DNA of 64,000 nt from Spirochaetia bacterium UBA6919 (GCA_002450905.1 DKAT01000070.1:54548-118547), one strand, 5' to 3'. Numbered from the stretch's first letter, positions 1-9,296 are shown. Translations and numbers: made by a program. The notes: generated by a model not told the origin, from the sequence alone.

Positions 1-534
1 GTAATTCTTATCCCAACTATCCTATACAGTGCAACTTATACCCTATATTTCGCCAACGCCAAGGAAAATAATTGGGGTGATTATACTTACTCTAAAAAAA
101 TCCCTAAAAAACACACCCTGGGCATCCCATATTATGCCATTACTTATATTAACCGCCGAATAATAAACTCAGAAAAGCATTATGACTCGGATGGAAAAGT
201 TTTTTTCATTGCAAAACACATTTATGATCCTGAAATTTATACAAAAATTGATATTCTTATCCCACAAAGAATTATTAAGGTAAAATCCCGATCTTACTAT
301 ACAATTTACTACCAAAAAATTAAATATCTCAATATAATATCAAAAAATAAAAAGAAATTATTCAAGGCCGAAATCTTTCATTCCAATGGTAAAATTAAAA
401 TTATCAATTATTACGACGAGGATGAACATCTCACAAAACAAGAAATATTTAATATACAGGGAAAGCAAATCGAAACCCACTATTTTTCCTTTGTAAATGG
501 AAAGAGCATCTTAATAAAGACTGAAAAACCATAA
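1..534 (+). CDS. Hypothetical protein, 3' fragment
   Basis: An open frame enters from the left edge and runs 177 codons to a TAA, so the start is missing. The visible end begins with a short hydrophobic stretch. The C-terminal half has NGKIK.INYYDE and IQGKQIETHYF, which resemble the aromatic-Gly-Lys pattern of MORN-type surface repeats; that likeness is weak and no function is assigned. The product is rich in Lys, Ile and Tyr. I recognise no catalytic motif. A real coding region is likely because the frame is long and its codon use matches the neighbours. Confidence 0.6.
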   Translation, partial: VILIPTILYSATYTLYFANAKENNWGDYTYSKKIPKKHTLGIPYYAITYINRRIINSEKHYDSDGKVFFIAKHIYDPEIYTKIDILIPQRIIKVKSRSYYTIYYQKIKYLNIISKNKKKLFKAEIFHSNGKIKIINYYDEDEHLTKQEIFNIQGKQIETHYFSFVNGKSILIKTEKP

Positions 535-963
535 AATTACTTATTCTTCCACCAGATATTTTACTGATTAACCTTTAAATAAAGAAATTAAACAGTTGAT
601 TAGCCTGGTGAGCGGAGTCGTATCACTCGTTAATCGTTTCAAATTCACAAGATTAGCAGTATACATAAATTTACTATCTAAACCCTCTCATACTAAAACT
701 CTTTGGTAGTTATAAAAATTTGCAAAAAATATAATGACTTCTCTTCAAACATCCCTTTTATGGGAAAATGATGGGAAAAGTATGGGAAAAACTCATAGTC
801 AAACTTCCCATAAAACAAAAAAAAATCAACAATATTAGTAAAAAATATTTAAATATTACTAAATCATATTAAATTTAATCATAAGGAGGCTATCTTATAA
901 ATATTATTTCCTGAAACAGAGTATATGATTTAACAATATTTTTAATTCAAGGAGAATAAAAAT
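535..963. other. Intergenic region with several repeats
   Basis: No gene is seen. The stretch holds a TGGTGAGCGGAGTCG element at 606-620 whose inverse recurs at 43197-43216, three phased TGGGAAAA repeats at 761-790, and an inverted repeat with arms TTAGTAA/TTACTAA at 835-862. A short ATAAG/CTTAT hairpin that includes AAGGAGG lies near 883-898. These elements precede the beta-barrel gene and may include its control region. Confidence 0.6.
761..810. repeat. Three 11-bp-phased TGGGAAAA repeats plus inverted copy
   Basis: TGGGAAAA occurs at 761-768, 772-779 and 783-790, exactly 11 bp apart. An inverted TTCCCA lies at 805-810. Same-face direct repeats of this kind are typical of cooperative protein-binding sites. 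The binding protein is unknown; the nearest downstream gene starts at 964. Confidence 0.5.
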
Positions 964-1572
964 ATGAAAACATTATTACAAAATATCTTTTCTATACTTA
1001 TAATCCTTACAATTCTTTTATTTGCATCACAGAGTTATAGCAAATTACAATCTCTAGGACAACAGACAAACAACCCATATTCATTTGATTTAAAAACATT
1101 TGATTTCCCATGGTCTGCATTAAATATAACAGATTCCATGAATACAACACCAGATCAATCTAAATCATCTCCCACATCAGATAGTCGAAAGGCTTATAAC
1201 GCCTTTCATGTGTCACTTCTGGGTTATGGAATTGCTTATAGTGTTGGTTTCGAAAGACTCTTTACCAATTGGCTTGGAATTAATGCAGAGGCATCAGTTT
1301 GGTCTGCTGCAGGAGTAACTTTTGCCATTTTTCCAATCTATTTAAGTTTATATTTAGGTGGTAGTCATAGATTTTACTTAGATGGCGGTGTGGATATTTT
1401 AAGCGCTTCTGTATCTAATACTTATGTTAAAGGAACAGCTGGACTTGCTGGCATTGGTTATAATTTTAATCCAAAGGGTGGAGGATTTTATTTTAAAGTA
1501 GGACCTATTCTCTTTTACAATAATCGTGCAACCCTTATCTATTTTGGACTTAAAGGCGGTTATTCTTTCTAA
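964..1572 (+). CDS. Exported small outer-membrane beta-barrel-like protein
   Basis: The 202-residue product begins with a clear signal peptide (MKTLLQNIF then a hydrophobic core, cleavage likely near SYS). From about residue 78 it has alternating aromatic/Gly-rich segments such as FHVSLLGYGIAYSVGFERLF, GGGFYFKVGPILFY and a terminal Phe (GGYSF). That is the usual pattern of a small outer-membrane barrel whose last strand is read by the BAM machinery. The start is fixed by AAGGAGAA about 8 bases before ATG. A hairpin terminator follows. No family name is recognised, so the barrel call rests on pattern only. Confidence 0.65.
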   Translation: MKTLLQNIFSILIILTILLFASQSYSKLQSLGQQTNNPYSFDLKTFDFPWSALNITDSMNTTPDQSKSSPTSDSRKAYNAFHVSLLGYGIAYSVGFERLFTNWLGINAEASVWSAAGVTFAIFPIYLSLYLGGSHRFYLDGGVDILSASVSNTYVKGTAGLAGIGYNFNPKGGGFYFKVGPILFYNNRATLIYFGLKGGYSF

Positions 1573-1616
1573 AGATGTTTTATATTCAGGTTAAAATATT
1601 AGATAACGCTCAAATT

Positions 1617-1670
1617 AAAGATTTTGATTCAACCCCGTTATTGAATAATATCAAAGTGAAATCTTTTTTT
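1617..1670 (+). terminator. Rho-independent terminator after the beta-barrel gene
   Basis: AAAGATTT at 1617 pairs with AAATCTTT near 1660. An inner ATTCAA/TTGAAT pair extends the stem, and a run of T follows directly. It lies 45 bases after the stop of the 964-1572 gene. Confidence 0.65.
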
Positions 1671-2011
1671 AAAACACTCTCTCAAATAAGTGATTAGCTG
1701 AAAAGATCTAGTACAGATTGGGGGAATCTATCATTCATGCTAATCCCTTATCATCAAATGGACAATTCAACCCGTCCTCATATGAAATATTCCCGTCTAG
1801 CAGAGCTTTCAAATCAACTTATGATCACGAGCAGAAAAATATTCTCTTCTTGATTAAACAATACAACTTAAACATCTTTTGATTATACCCAAAATTAATC
1901 TTTTTACCCTTAAAAAATTTTAAAATAATAATTTAAAGATATTGTACTTTTCATTAATTAATATTATTTTTGTCGCTATCAAATTTTCATTAACAAATGA
2001 GGAAAAAATTT
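1671..2011. other. Intergenic region, no gene seen
   Basis: AT-rich sequence between the terminator and the first lipoprotein gene. No credible reading frame or repeat was seen. The last ~30 bases carry the GAGG ribosome-binding site of the next gene. Confidence 0.5.
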
Positions 2012-2464
2012 ATGAAAAAAATTATTATAATGATGATAAGTTTCTTATTCATCGCTACAATTAGTTTAAATAATTGTAAAAAACAAGAAAAGAAAGCTGA
2101 AGCTCCTGCTCCAGAAAAGAAAGCTGACGCTCCAGCAGAAAAAAAAGCTGATGAGCACCCAAAAAAAGATGATGCCAAAGCTGACGGCGAAAAAAAAGGT
2201 GATGAACACCCTAAAAAAGATGATGCTCCTGGAGATCCAAAAAAAGCTGGAATTGCCAAAATAGATGCTGGTCAATATCTTGATTCACTTAAAAAAATCA
2301 AAGCAATGAAGACTGACAAAGAAAAAGACGCATTTTGTCAAAATCTTGGTTTAAAGGACATGAAACATTTCATGGATCATCACCAAGAAGTTATGAAAGG
2401 GATTAAAGATCCAAAACAACAAGCTGAATTCAAAAAACAATTTGATGGCTTGTCAAAAAAATAA
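2012..2464 (+). CDS. Lys/Glu/Ala-rich lipoprotein, paralogue 1
   Basis: The 150-residue product has a lipoprotein signal (MKKIIIMMIS, then LNNCKK with Cys22 as the likely lipidated residue). A charged low-complexity linker follows (KKAEAPAPEKKADAPAEKK, then two copies of DEHPKKDDA). A small helical C-terminal domain carries QYLDSLKKI and DMKHFMDHHQEVMKG. ATG 2012 is preferred over ATG 1997 because GAGG sits 9 bases upstream and because it aligns residue for residue with the paralogue at 2908. The linker probably spans the periplasm or cell wall. Function is unknown. The gene and its paralogue stand 443 bp apart in the same direction and look like a tandem duplication. Confidence 0.75.
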   Translation: MKKIIIMMISFLFIATISLNNCKKQEKKAEAPAPEKKADAPAEKKADEHPKKDDAKADGEKKGDEHPKKDDAPGDPKKAGIAKIDAGQYLDSLKKIKAMKTDKEKDAFCQNLGLKDMKHFMDHHQEVMKGIKDPKQQAEFKKQFDGLSKK

Positions 2465-2907
2465 TTTCAAATAATAAATTAGTGAACTTGGTATGAGCCA
2501 AATAATAACACTAATCATAACAACATGAAACAAACAAGGGGATTCAATATGAACTGAGTCCCCAAGTTTAATCTCCTCCCTAAAATATCTTACCATACAA
2601 AATATCCCAAAAATACATTCCTAGCGTAAATCATTTCATGGTGAAAGTCCAAAACCAACCACCAAAGCCCTCCCCCGCTTACGATACCTTAAATTAAACA
2701 CATCATTCTTGAAAAACACCATCGGATCATCAATAAGAAATCCTTAACAACTGTAAGGTACATCTATAATAATTCATCAGAATATCGTATAAATTATTTA
2801 CAAAATCTTATTAAGAAAAAAAATTATCACTATGTTTTTTTTAAATCTATATTATTTTTCTTTCAATCGATAATCCACAATAAATTTTTATAAAGAGGTA
2901 AATTATT
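2465..2907. other. Intergenic region with a GGGGATTCA hairpin
   Basis: A hairpin with arms GGGGATTCA and TGAGTCCCC lies at 2538-2563, but no T-run follows, so it is only a possible terminator. The 50 bases before it (GGTATGA..CCA..., ACATGAAA) resemble the flank after the paralogous gene at 3294. No gene is seen. Confidence 0.5.
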
Positions 2908-3294
2908 ATGAAAAAAATTATACTTATGCTAATAAGTACCCTAATTCTATCTACAATTATTTTAAACAATTGTAAGAAACCAGCAGAAAAACCGGTTGAA
3001 AAACCCGTTGAGAAACCTGTAGAAAAACCCGTTGAAAAACCCGTTGAGAAACCAGTTGAAAAAGAATCTCCAAAATTATCTCCTGATGAATATCTTAAGG
3101 TATTTGCTGAAGTCAGAAAACTTGAGAAAACCAATAAAATCAAAGAAAGAGGGGAATTACTAAAAAAACACGGATTTGAAGATATGGACAAATTCTTTGA
3201 TTATCACCAGGAAATATCCAAAAAACTTTCTAAAGAAGATCCTAAAAAAGCATCTGAATATGCAAAAAAACATGGTGCGATTTTAAAAATGTAA
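2908..3294 (+). CDS. EKPV-repeat lipoprotein, paralogue 2
   Basis: The 128-residue product has the signal [16 protein letters not shown] with Cys22 as the likely lipid anchor. About seven EKPV tetrapeptides follow, encoded by 12-bp tandem repeats at roughly 2983-3063. A C-terminal helical domain ([30 protein letters not shown]) matches that of the 2012 gene. The signal and end domain are conserved between the two copies while the linkers differ wholly, so the linker length probably matters more than its sequence. Such Pro-spaced charged repeats form extended spacers. Function is unknown. AAAGAGG upstream supports the start. Confidence 0.75.
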   Translation: MKKIILMLISTLILSTIILNNCKKPAEKPVEKPVEKPVEKPVEKPVEKPVEKESPKLSPDEYLKVFAEVRKLEKTNKIKERGELLKKHGFEDMDKFFDYHQEISKKLSKEDPKKASEYAKKHGAILKM

Positions 3295-3377
3295 ATCCAT
3301 CCAGATTTCTTTCTTTCACGTAAAGCAAAATGATCCTATGGTATGATCCATTGATCAGAACTACATGAAAATTTCAG

Positions 3378-3410
3378 AGGGATTGAATGTTGTAAAATAT
3401 TTAAATCCCT
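3378..3410 (+). terminator. Probable terminator after EKPV lipoprotein
   Basis: AGGGATT (3378-3384) pairs with AATCCCT (3404-3410) and is followed by a short T-rich stretch. It sits 84 bases after the stop codon. The long loop and weak T-run limit confidence. Confidence 0.4.
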
Positions 3411-3459
3411 TTGTTCCAATAAAAACATTTAAAAATCCCATAAATTGAGACCCATCTCA

Positions 3460-3488
3460 TTGATTTTCAAAATAACTTATGATATATT
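3460..3488 (+). promoter_or_regulatory. Sigma-70-like promoter of the haemoglobin gene
   Basis: TTGATT (3460-3465) and TATATT (3483-3488) are separated by 17 bases, 35 bases before the start codon. A small inverted repeat TGAGA-CCCA-TCTCA abuts the -35 box and could be an operator. The globin may therefore be regulated, but the regulator is unknown. Confidence 0.5.
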
Positions 3489-3522
3489 ACGTCCCATAAA
3501 ACTTTTTTAGGGGGTTAAACCG

Positions 3523-3876
3523 ATGTCATTATTTGAAAAAATTGGAGGAGCACCTGCAGTTAAAGCTGTAGTAGCGGATTTCTACAAAAGAATACTAAAT
3601 GATTCCCTCCTCATACCCTATTTCAAGCACACGGACATGGCTAAACAACACATGCACCAGGAGATGTTTATCACAATGGCTTTAGGTGGACCAAATAGCT
3701 ATCAGGGACGAGATATGAAATCGGCTCATAAAGGTCTTGGAATCACTAATGAGGCATTTGATGCTGTAGCAGGTCATCTTTCCGATGCTCTTATTGCCGC
3801 TGGTGTTTCTCAGAGTGATAAGGATACGATCATAGGTAATATCGCCGGATTACGCTCTGATGTTGTAGAAAAATAA
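3523..3876 (+). CDS. glbN: Group I truncated haemoglobin
   Basis: This 117-residue protein matches the group I (trHbN) 2-on-2 globins, which bind haem and oxygen and often detoxify nitric oxide. Visible landmarks are IGG near the N-terminus, DFY with Tyr21 at the B10 position, Gln46 at E11, ALGGP after the E helix, and MKSAHKGLGIT with His69 as the proximal F8 ligand. The end has VAGHLSDALIAAGV, also typical. Length and order agree with single-domain family members. AGGGGG lies 8 bases upstream of ATG. It is a single-gene unit with its own promoter. NO detoxification is the likely role from family knowledge; no NO-linked gene lies nearby. Confidence 0.93.
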   Translation: MSLFEKIGGAPAVKAVVADFYKRILNDSLLIPYFKHTDMAKQHMHQEMFITMALGGPNSYQGRDMKSAHKGLGITNEAFDAVAGHLSDALIAAGVSQSDKDTIIGNIAGLRSDVVEK

Positions 3877-4304
3877 TATTATCTTACCCTGCTTTTGAAT
3901 AATAACGCATATTAAAGGAGTAGGGTTGGATTATAATTACAAATGACCATCCACTTAAAATGATCTTTTAATAATCCTTTCGATCGTCCTTTCTCAGCCA
4001 TTTCAGTTATGACTCAGGATATTGTAATCTCATTATCTTATGTCTTATCCCTGCAAAAAATTGAACAAACCATTGAAAAGACATCCGACGAATCAACATC
4101 GGAATCAGAATTTTTGGTTCCGATCCTCTTTCGTTTCAATGGTATGATATTCTATGATTTTAAAAAGGGATTAATTTTTGATATATCTTTTGGAAAATAT
4201 GTTTGTCATTATGTATAATTTATTAAAATAGGTTTAGTTAATATTATTTCTTATATCAAGTGGTTCATTTATAAATTACTTCTGTGAAAGAACCCATTCT
4301 CAAG
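3877..4304. other. Convergent intergenic region with a dispersed hairpin
   Basis: The region lies between the 3' ends of the globin gene and the c-di-GMP operon. It contains copy 1 of a 27-bp hairpin element (4098-4124). A 69-codon frame at 4009-4218 crosses the element and looks accidental. Confidence 0.55.
4098..4124. repeat. 27-bp dispersed hairpin element, copy 1
   Basis: Arms ATCGGAA and TTCCGAT flank a 13-base AT-rich loop. The same 27-bp element occurs at 15490-15516 and, inverted, at 23735-23761. Similarity with copy 2 extends leftward through CGAATCAAC. All three copies are intergenic. Confidence 0.7.
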
Positions 4305-6749
4305 CTAATTATATCCGTTGGACAATCTTCCCATAAATTCTTCATCGGGTATTGGTTTTCCTAAAAAATATCCCTGGGCTTCATCACATTTTAATTTTTT
4401 TAGAAGTTCCAATTGCTCAAGAGTTTCTACACCCTCAGCCGTGACCTGAAGATTCAAATTATGAGCCATATTTATAATTGCTTCAACAATGGCTGTATCT
4501 TCGGGTTCTGTTAAAATGGATTGGATAAATATTTTATCTATTTTAAGTGTTTTGAAGGGAAATTTTTTCAAATATCCCAGGGAGGAATATCCATTTCCAA
4601 AATCATCAATAGCCAGTTTGATCCCCAGTTTGTTTAACTGATTGAGGACTTCAAGGTTTCGTGTGGTATTTTGCATGGCGGAACTCTCTGTGATTTCAAG
4701 ATGAATGTATTGTGGATCGATATTTGCATTGGATAGGATTTTTTTTACATCTTCAAAGATATTTCCTTTAAGAAATTGTATAGGAGAAAGATTGATAGCG
4801 ATATGAAATGACAGATCTATATTATTTTTTATTTTCTGAAAATAATCACATACTTCCTGGATAACCCAATTCCCAATAGGAATGATTAATCCAGTCTCCT
4901 CGGCGATGGGAATAAATTGGTCAGGACCTACTATACCTTTATCAGGGTGTTGCCAGCGGATGAGGGCTTCTGCACCAGTGATCCGGGAGGATTGTATATT
5001 AAATTTGGGCTGATAAAATAGTTTCAACTCATGATTGTTGATAGCTTTTCGCAAATCATTTTCCAGTTCAAGTTTATTGATTGAAAACCCCATACTATTT
5101 GGGGAATAGAAACAATAATTATTTCCCCCTGACTTCTTTACATTAAACATAGTCATTTCAGCGTGTTTAATCAGGGTATCAAATTGAATTCCGTCCTCAG
5201 GATAAAGTGCAATACCAATACTTGTCGTGAGATGGAGTTCATATTTTTTTAATTTAAAAGGAGTTATAAATGATAATTGGATCTTTTCTACTATCTTCAT
5301 CACATCAGAAAATAAATTGATATTTTCACAAACGATGATGAATTCGTCACTGGTCCAGCGGGCAATCATACTATTTCCATTTATCGATTTGTTTAATCTT
5401 TCTGCAATTTCTTGTAATATGAGATCCCCAATGTTATGATCCATGCTCTCATTGACGTATTTAAAATTATCAATATCAAGAAAAATGACAGCTATTTTAC
5501 GGAGATTCTGCTTAGCGGTTCGGATGGATTCAATGCCCCTTTCTTTGGCATAGGATTTATTTGGGAGTCCTGTGAGGTTATCAAAATTCTCTCTGAATCG
5601 AATGCGTTTGGTGTCGAGATTTCCAACATCCTTGTCGTATAATAGTCCAACCACATGGATGATATTACCACATTGATCTTTAATTTGTGTCAGGGTTAAG
5701 GATTGTAAACTGGATTCTCCATTTTTTCTATGGCTCCAGGTCTCACCCTGCCAGTATCCATGTCTTATTGTTTGTTCCCAAGAGTTTATCAAGTCCTTTT
5801 TATGATTAATTGCAGGGCTTAAGAAATGATAATACCTTCCGATAGCTTCTTCCTGAGTGTAGCCTGTAATTTGAGTGAATGTTGAATTGATGTAGGTAAT
5901 TCTACCCGAGAGATCCATAATCATGACGGCTTCAATAGTTTTACTGAATATAGAAATTAAATGATCATATATATTCACCATTTCCTGAGAGAGATCTACT
6001 ATCATTTTTCCAGTGGCGATAACAATATTTTTTTCCTCAGGATGAATGTAACCCTGTATCGTTACAGTGTGATAATAATCATCTTTGGATTTCACTCTAC
6101 ACTGAATTTTTAAGGTTCCAGTGATATTTATCATTCTCCAAAATTCTCTTCTAACGAGCTTTTGATCCTCAGGGTGGACTAATTGGTAGAACGAATTGAT
6201 ATTTTCTTGTGTATCTTTATCGTATTTAAAGTATTGATTCAACAGATGGGAGCAGATAATATTTTTTGACTGGGAATTCCATAACCAGGGTATTTCTATA
6301 TAATAGAGGGTATTATTATCAGTAGATTGGGATAGATATAAGGAATTTTCCATGATCGAATTGATGGACTGGAGAGAAATATTATTCATAGAGATATAAT
6401 CAGATATACCAACAGGAAAGTTTTTTTCAAGGGTTTGTAAATTGGGTGTGTTCATTGTTAAGATGAAATAAGTGTTATCCAGCAATTTTTTTAAGCAAAC
6501 GATTGATGAAACCCATTGTGAGTCGATAAAACTTTCATCAATTAATACGATATCCCAGTCCTGAGCTTCACATTTGAATACGGCTTCGTGGAAAGTTGCA
6601 CATTCTGTAATTTGAATTTCCCAGATGATGAGTTGTTTGAGGTAATTATTGATTATCTTTGTGTGGGATTGATTTTCATTGATAATAAGAACTTGAATGA
6701 TCTTCTGGCTGGTGTCATATTTGATTAATTGTTCATCTATTAAATGCAT
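4305..6749 (-). CDS. Receiver-PAS-PAS-degenerate GGDEF-EAL protein
   Basis: An 814-residue cytoplasmic signalling protein. The order is a divergent receiver-like domain (about 15-130, VLIDESF at the usual phospho-Asp region), two PAS domains (second near YINSTFTQITGYTQEEAIG), GGDEF and EAL. The GGDEF motif reads TSDEF (466-470), so diguanylate cyclase activity is probably lost. The EAL domain keeps EALIRW (from Glu594), ITESSAMQ, IDDFGNGYSSL and AEGVETLEQ, so c-di-GMP phosphodiesterase activity is likely. The ATG at 6749 is preferred over an upstream TTG at 6809: GGGAG lies 8 bases before it, and it places the GGDEF and EAL sites at the same residue numbers as in the paralogue upstream. It is the last gene of a three-gene minus-strand operon. 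Confidence 0.85.
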   Translation of the reverse strand: MHLIDEQLIKYDTSQKIIQVLIINENQSHTKIINNYLKQLIIWEIQITECATFHEAVFKCEAQDWDIVLIDESFIDSQWVSSIVCLKKLLDNTYFILTMNTPNLQTLEKNFPVGISDYISMNNISLQSINSIMENSLYLSQSTDNNTLYYIEIPWLWNSQSKNIICSHLLNQYFKYDKDTQENINSFYQLVHPEDQKLVRREFWRMINITGTLKIQCRVKSKDDYYHTVTIQGYIHPEEKNIVIATGKMIVDLSQEMVNIYDHLISIFSKTIEAVMIMDLSGRITYINSTFTQITGYTQEEAIGRYYHFLSPAINHKKDLINSWEQTIRHGYWQGETWSHRKNGESSLQSLTLTQIKDQCGNIIHVVGLLYDKDVGNLDTKRIRFRENFDNLTGLPNKSYAKERGIESIRTAKQNLRKIAVIFLDIDNFKYVNESMDHNIGDLILQEIAERLNKSINGNSMIARWTSDEFIIVCENINLFSDVMKIVEKIQLSFITPFKLKKYELHLTTSIGIALYPEDGIQFDTLIKHAEMTMFNVKKSGGNNYCFYSPNSMGFSINKLELENDLRKAINNHELKLFYQPKFNIQSSRITGAEALIRWQHPDKGIVGPDQFIPIAEETGLIIPIGNWVIQEVCDYFQKIKNNIDLSFHIAINLSPIQFLKGNIFEDVKKILSNANIDPQYIHLEITESSAMQNTTRNLEVLNQLNKLGIKLAIDDFGNGYSSLGYLKKFPFKTLKIDKIFIQSILTEPEDTAIVEAIINMAHNLNLQVTAEGVETLEQLELLKKLKCDEAQGYFLGKPIPDEEFMGRLSNGYN

Positions 6750-6842
6750 GTTTATTCTCCCAAAAAAATGTTTTATCAAATGAAAATCTCTATTAGAATA
6801 GATTATCAAATACTATGCCATTTTTTGATTGTGATGACAAAA

Positions 6843-9296
6843 CTATTTTAGGAAGATAATTTCTTTTTGGAGAAGAGATGTGAGGCTTTCCTGATCTATG
6901 GGTTTACTGAAATAATATCCCTGAACCTCTTCGCAGTGGTGTTTTCTGAGGAAGTGGATCTGATCTTCTTTTTCGACCCCTTCTGCGAGGATTTTAAGAT
7001 TTAAATTCTGTCCAAGAGATATGATTGCAGCGACGATAGCGGAATTTTGCTGATCATTTTCCATATCTCTGATGAAAGATTGATCGATTTTTAACGTATC
7101 TAAGGGGAACTTCTTTAAATAGCTGAGAGAGGAATATCCAGTGCCAAAATCGTCTAAGGCAAGCTTGAAGCCCATATCCTTGAACTGGTATAATAATTTT
7201 ATGCCCTGATCGATGTCATTCATGATAGCACTTTCTGTAATTTCAATTTCAATATAGGATGGATTAACATTTGTTTCATTTATTGTATTACTAATAGATT
7301 CTAACAGATTTCGTTGCATGAATTGCTTTGCTGAAAGGTTCACTGCTACCCTAATATCCTGGAAACCCATTTTGGACCACCTAACTTGTTGTTCGAATGA
7401 TTCTTTAAGCACCCATTCCCCTATGGGAATGATTAACCCGGTTTCTTCAGCCAGAGGAATGAACTTTCCGGGAGGGACAAGACCAAATTTTGAGGGTTGC
7501 CAGCGGAGAAGGGCTTCGACACCAATGATTTTTCCTGTTTTGAGAGATATTTGAGGTTGATAGTGGAGGATGAATTCCTTTTTTTCCAGAGCTCTGCGGA
7601 GATTGAGTTCAAGATCAATCTGTTCTATCAGTTCTATATTCATATCAGCGGAGAAGAACTGATAATTATTTTTTCCAATGGACTTTGCATGGTACATAGC
7701 CAGATCAGCATTTTTCAGAAGGACTTCCATATCCTGTCCATCATTGGGATATAGGGTAATACCAATACTTGTGGTAATAATCATTTCCTGATTATTGAGG
7801 AGAAAGGGTTCTTTGAAGGACTCGATAATTTTATTGGCTACGGATGTGACACCCTGACTATTGGTAATTTCTGTCAGAATGATTGTGAATTCGTCTCCGC
7901 CAAGTCGTGCAACAGTATCCATGCTTCTGATACAATTGGTTAAGCGTTTTGAAACTTCTGTGAGTAGGAAATCCCCTGCCAGGTGACCCAAAGAGTCGTT
8001 GATATTTTTAAATCTATCGAGGTCAAGAAATAGTAGGGCGACAAAATATTTTTTTCTCTTAGCCTGGATGATCGCTTGCTGGAGTCTGTCCTGAAATAAG
8101 ACACGATTGGGTAAGCCCGTTAAGGTATCGTAGTGTGCCAGTCTCTGAAAGACTTCTTCGGTTCTCTTTCTTGTGGTGATATCATTAAATATAGCTACAT
8201 AATGACTAATTATTCCATGATCATTTTTTACAGCATTAATTGACATCCATTTGGGAAATATTTCTCCATTTTTACGGCGATCCCAGATTTCACCCTGCCA
8301 GAATCCAATTTTAGTAAGGGAATACCACATGTGTTCATAGAAGGATTGTTCGTGTCGACCTGATTTTAATATACTGGGAGTTTGTCCCAGGGCTTCCTGT
8401 TCAGTGTATCCAGTAATTTTGGTGAATGCCTTATTTATCTGAACAATAACACCTTTGGTATCGGTGATCATAATTCCTTCGCTGGTACTTTGAAACACTT
8501 TAGCGCTGAGACGCAACGACTCTTCAGTCCTCATACGCTCTGTGACATCCTGGACAGTTCCTACCATACGAACAGGTTTTCCAGAGTTATCAAAATAGAC
8601 TTTGCCTTTCTCATGGACAATTCTCTCAACCTGATCTTTTCTAATTATTCTATGGTATATACTATAAGATTTATTTTCTTCTAATGCTTCTTTAACAGCC
8701 TGGTTTACAAGGTCACGATCATCAGGGTGTACTGATTCCATGAATGCTTCGTAATTTGCAGCAAATTCTTGTGGTTCCAGACCGAATATTCGATAGATTT
8801 CATCAGACCAGTGCAGAGAGTTATTGACAATATCCCAATTCCAGTTTCCGAGTCTAGCAATAGTCTGAGCTTCTTTTAATCCTTCCTGACTGATTCGGAG
8901 GTCATTTTCGGTTTTTCTTTGCTGGAAGATCTTATGAATAGAATGCTCAATAGACGCTGGGGATAAATCTGTTTTGAGGATATAATCATCGATGCCCTCG
9001 TGAAATGCTTCGAGTATTGTATGTTGATCCCCCATTCCAGTCAGTAAAATAAATGAAGCTTTGCAGTCAATTTCTTTTAGAGAGCGGATAATTTCGATTC
9101 CTGTTTCACTTCCCAGGTTATAATCGACAATAATGATGTCTCTATCTGATTTATTGATATGATTCCTGGCGTCATCCCCTGTCTCACAGGTAGATAATTG
9201 GATCTCCCAGTTTTCTAAAGCAGATAAATATCTCTCTAAAATATGGATATCCGCAAGATTGTCATCAACGATAAGCAGAGATAGGGGTATTTTCAT
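6843..9296 (-). CDS. Receiver-PAS-PAS-GGDEF-EAL bifunctional c-di-GMP protein
   Basis: This 817-residue protein has a true receiver (IVDDN at the start, phospho-acceptor Asp58 in IVDYN, Lys108), a PAS with PAC end near DVTERMRTEE, a second PAS near NKAFTKITGYTEQEALG, then GGDEF (466-470 intact) and EAL (EALLRW from Glu594, NLSAKQF, EITES, LALDDFGTGYSSLSYLKKF, AEGVE). It could both make and degrade c-di-GMP, under control of phosphorylation and of whatever the PAS domains sense. It lies 20 bp after the receiver gene and 93 bp before its paralogue. The paralogues share architecture and numbering and probably arose by tandem duplication. Confidence 0.9.
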   Translation of the reverse strand: MKIPLSLLIVDDNLADIHILERYLSALENWEIQLSTCETGDDARNHINKSDRDIIIVDYNLGSETGIEIIRSLKEIDCKASFILLTGMGDQHTILEAFHEGIDDYILKTDLSPASIEHSIHKIFQQRKTENDLRISQEGLKEAQTIARLGNWNWDIVNNSLHWSDEIYRIFGLEPQEFAANYEAFMESVHPDDRDLVNQAVKEALEENKSYSIYHRIIRKDQVERIVHEKGKVYFDNSGKPVRMVGTVQDVTERMRTEESLRLSAKVFQSTSEGIMITDTKGVIVQINKAFTKITGYTEQEALGQTPSILKSGRHEQSFYEHMWYSLTKIGFWQGEIWDRRKNGEIFPKWMSINAVKNDHGIISHYVAIFNDITTRKRTEEVFQRLAHYDTLTGLPNRVLFQDRLQQAIIQAKRKKYFVALLFLDLDRFKNINDSLGHLAGDFLLTEVSKRLTNCIRSMDTVARLGGDEFTIILTEITNSQGVTSVANKIIESFKEPFLLNNQEMIITTSIGITLYPNDGQDMEVLLKNADLAMYHAKSIGKNNYQFFSADMNIELIEQIDLELNLRRALEKKEFILHYQPQISLKTGKIIGVEALLRWQPSKFGLVPPGKFIPLAEETGLIIPIGEWVLKESFEQQVRWSKMGFQDIRVAVNLSAKQFMQRNLLESISNTINETNVNPSYIEIEITESAIMNDIDQGIKLLYQFKDMGFKLALDDFGTGYSSLSYLKKFPLDTLKIDQSFIRDMENDQQNSAIVAAIISLGQNLNLKILAEGVEKEDQIHFLRKHHCEEVQGYYFSKPIDQESLTSLLQKEIIFLK

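Noticed and set aside
2983..3063. A short CRISPR-like array
   Set aside because: The 12-bp tandem units are in frame, contiguous and code for EKPV repeats, with no spacers.
3455..3470. An FNR-type site before the globin gene (TTGATTTTCAA)
   Set aside because: The half-site spacing is shorter than in FNR/CRP operators, so only a promoter and an undefined inverted repeat are reported.
4009..4218. A 69-codon plus-strand frame between the globin gene and the c-di-GMP operon
   Set aside because: It crosses the 27-bp hairpin element, has no ribosome-binding site and no recognisable protein features.
7318..9000. Several plus-strand frames opposite the GGDEF-EAL genes
   Set aside because: They are antisense shadows of strongly supported minus-strand domains.
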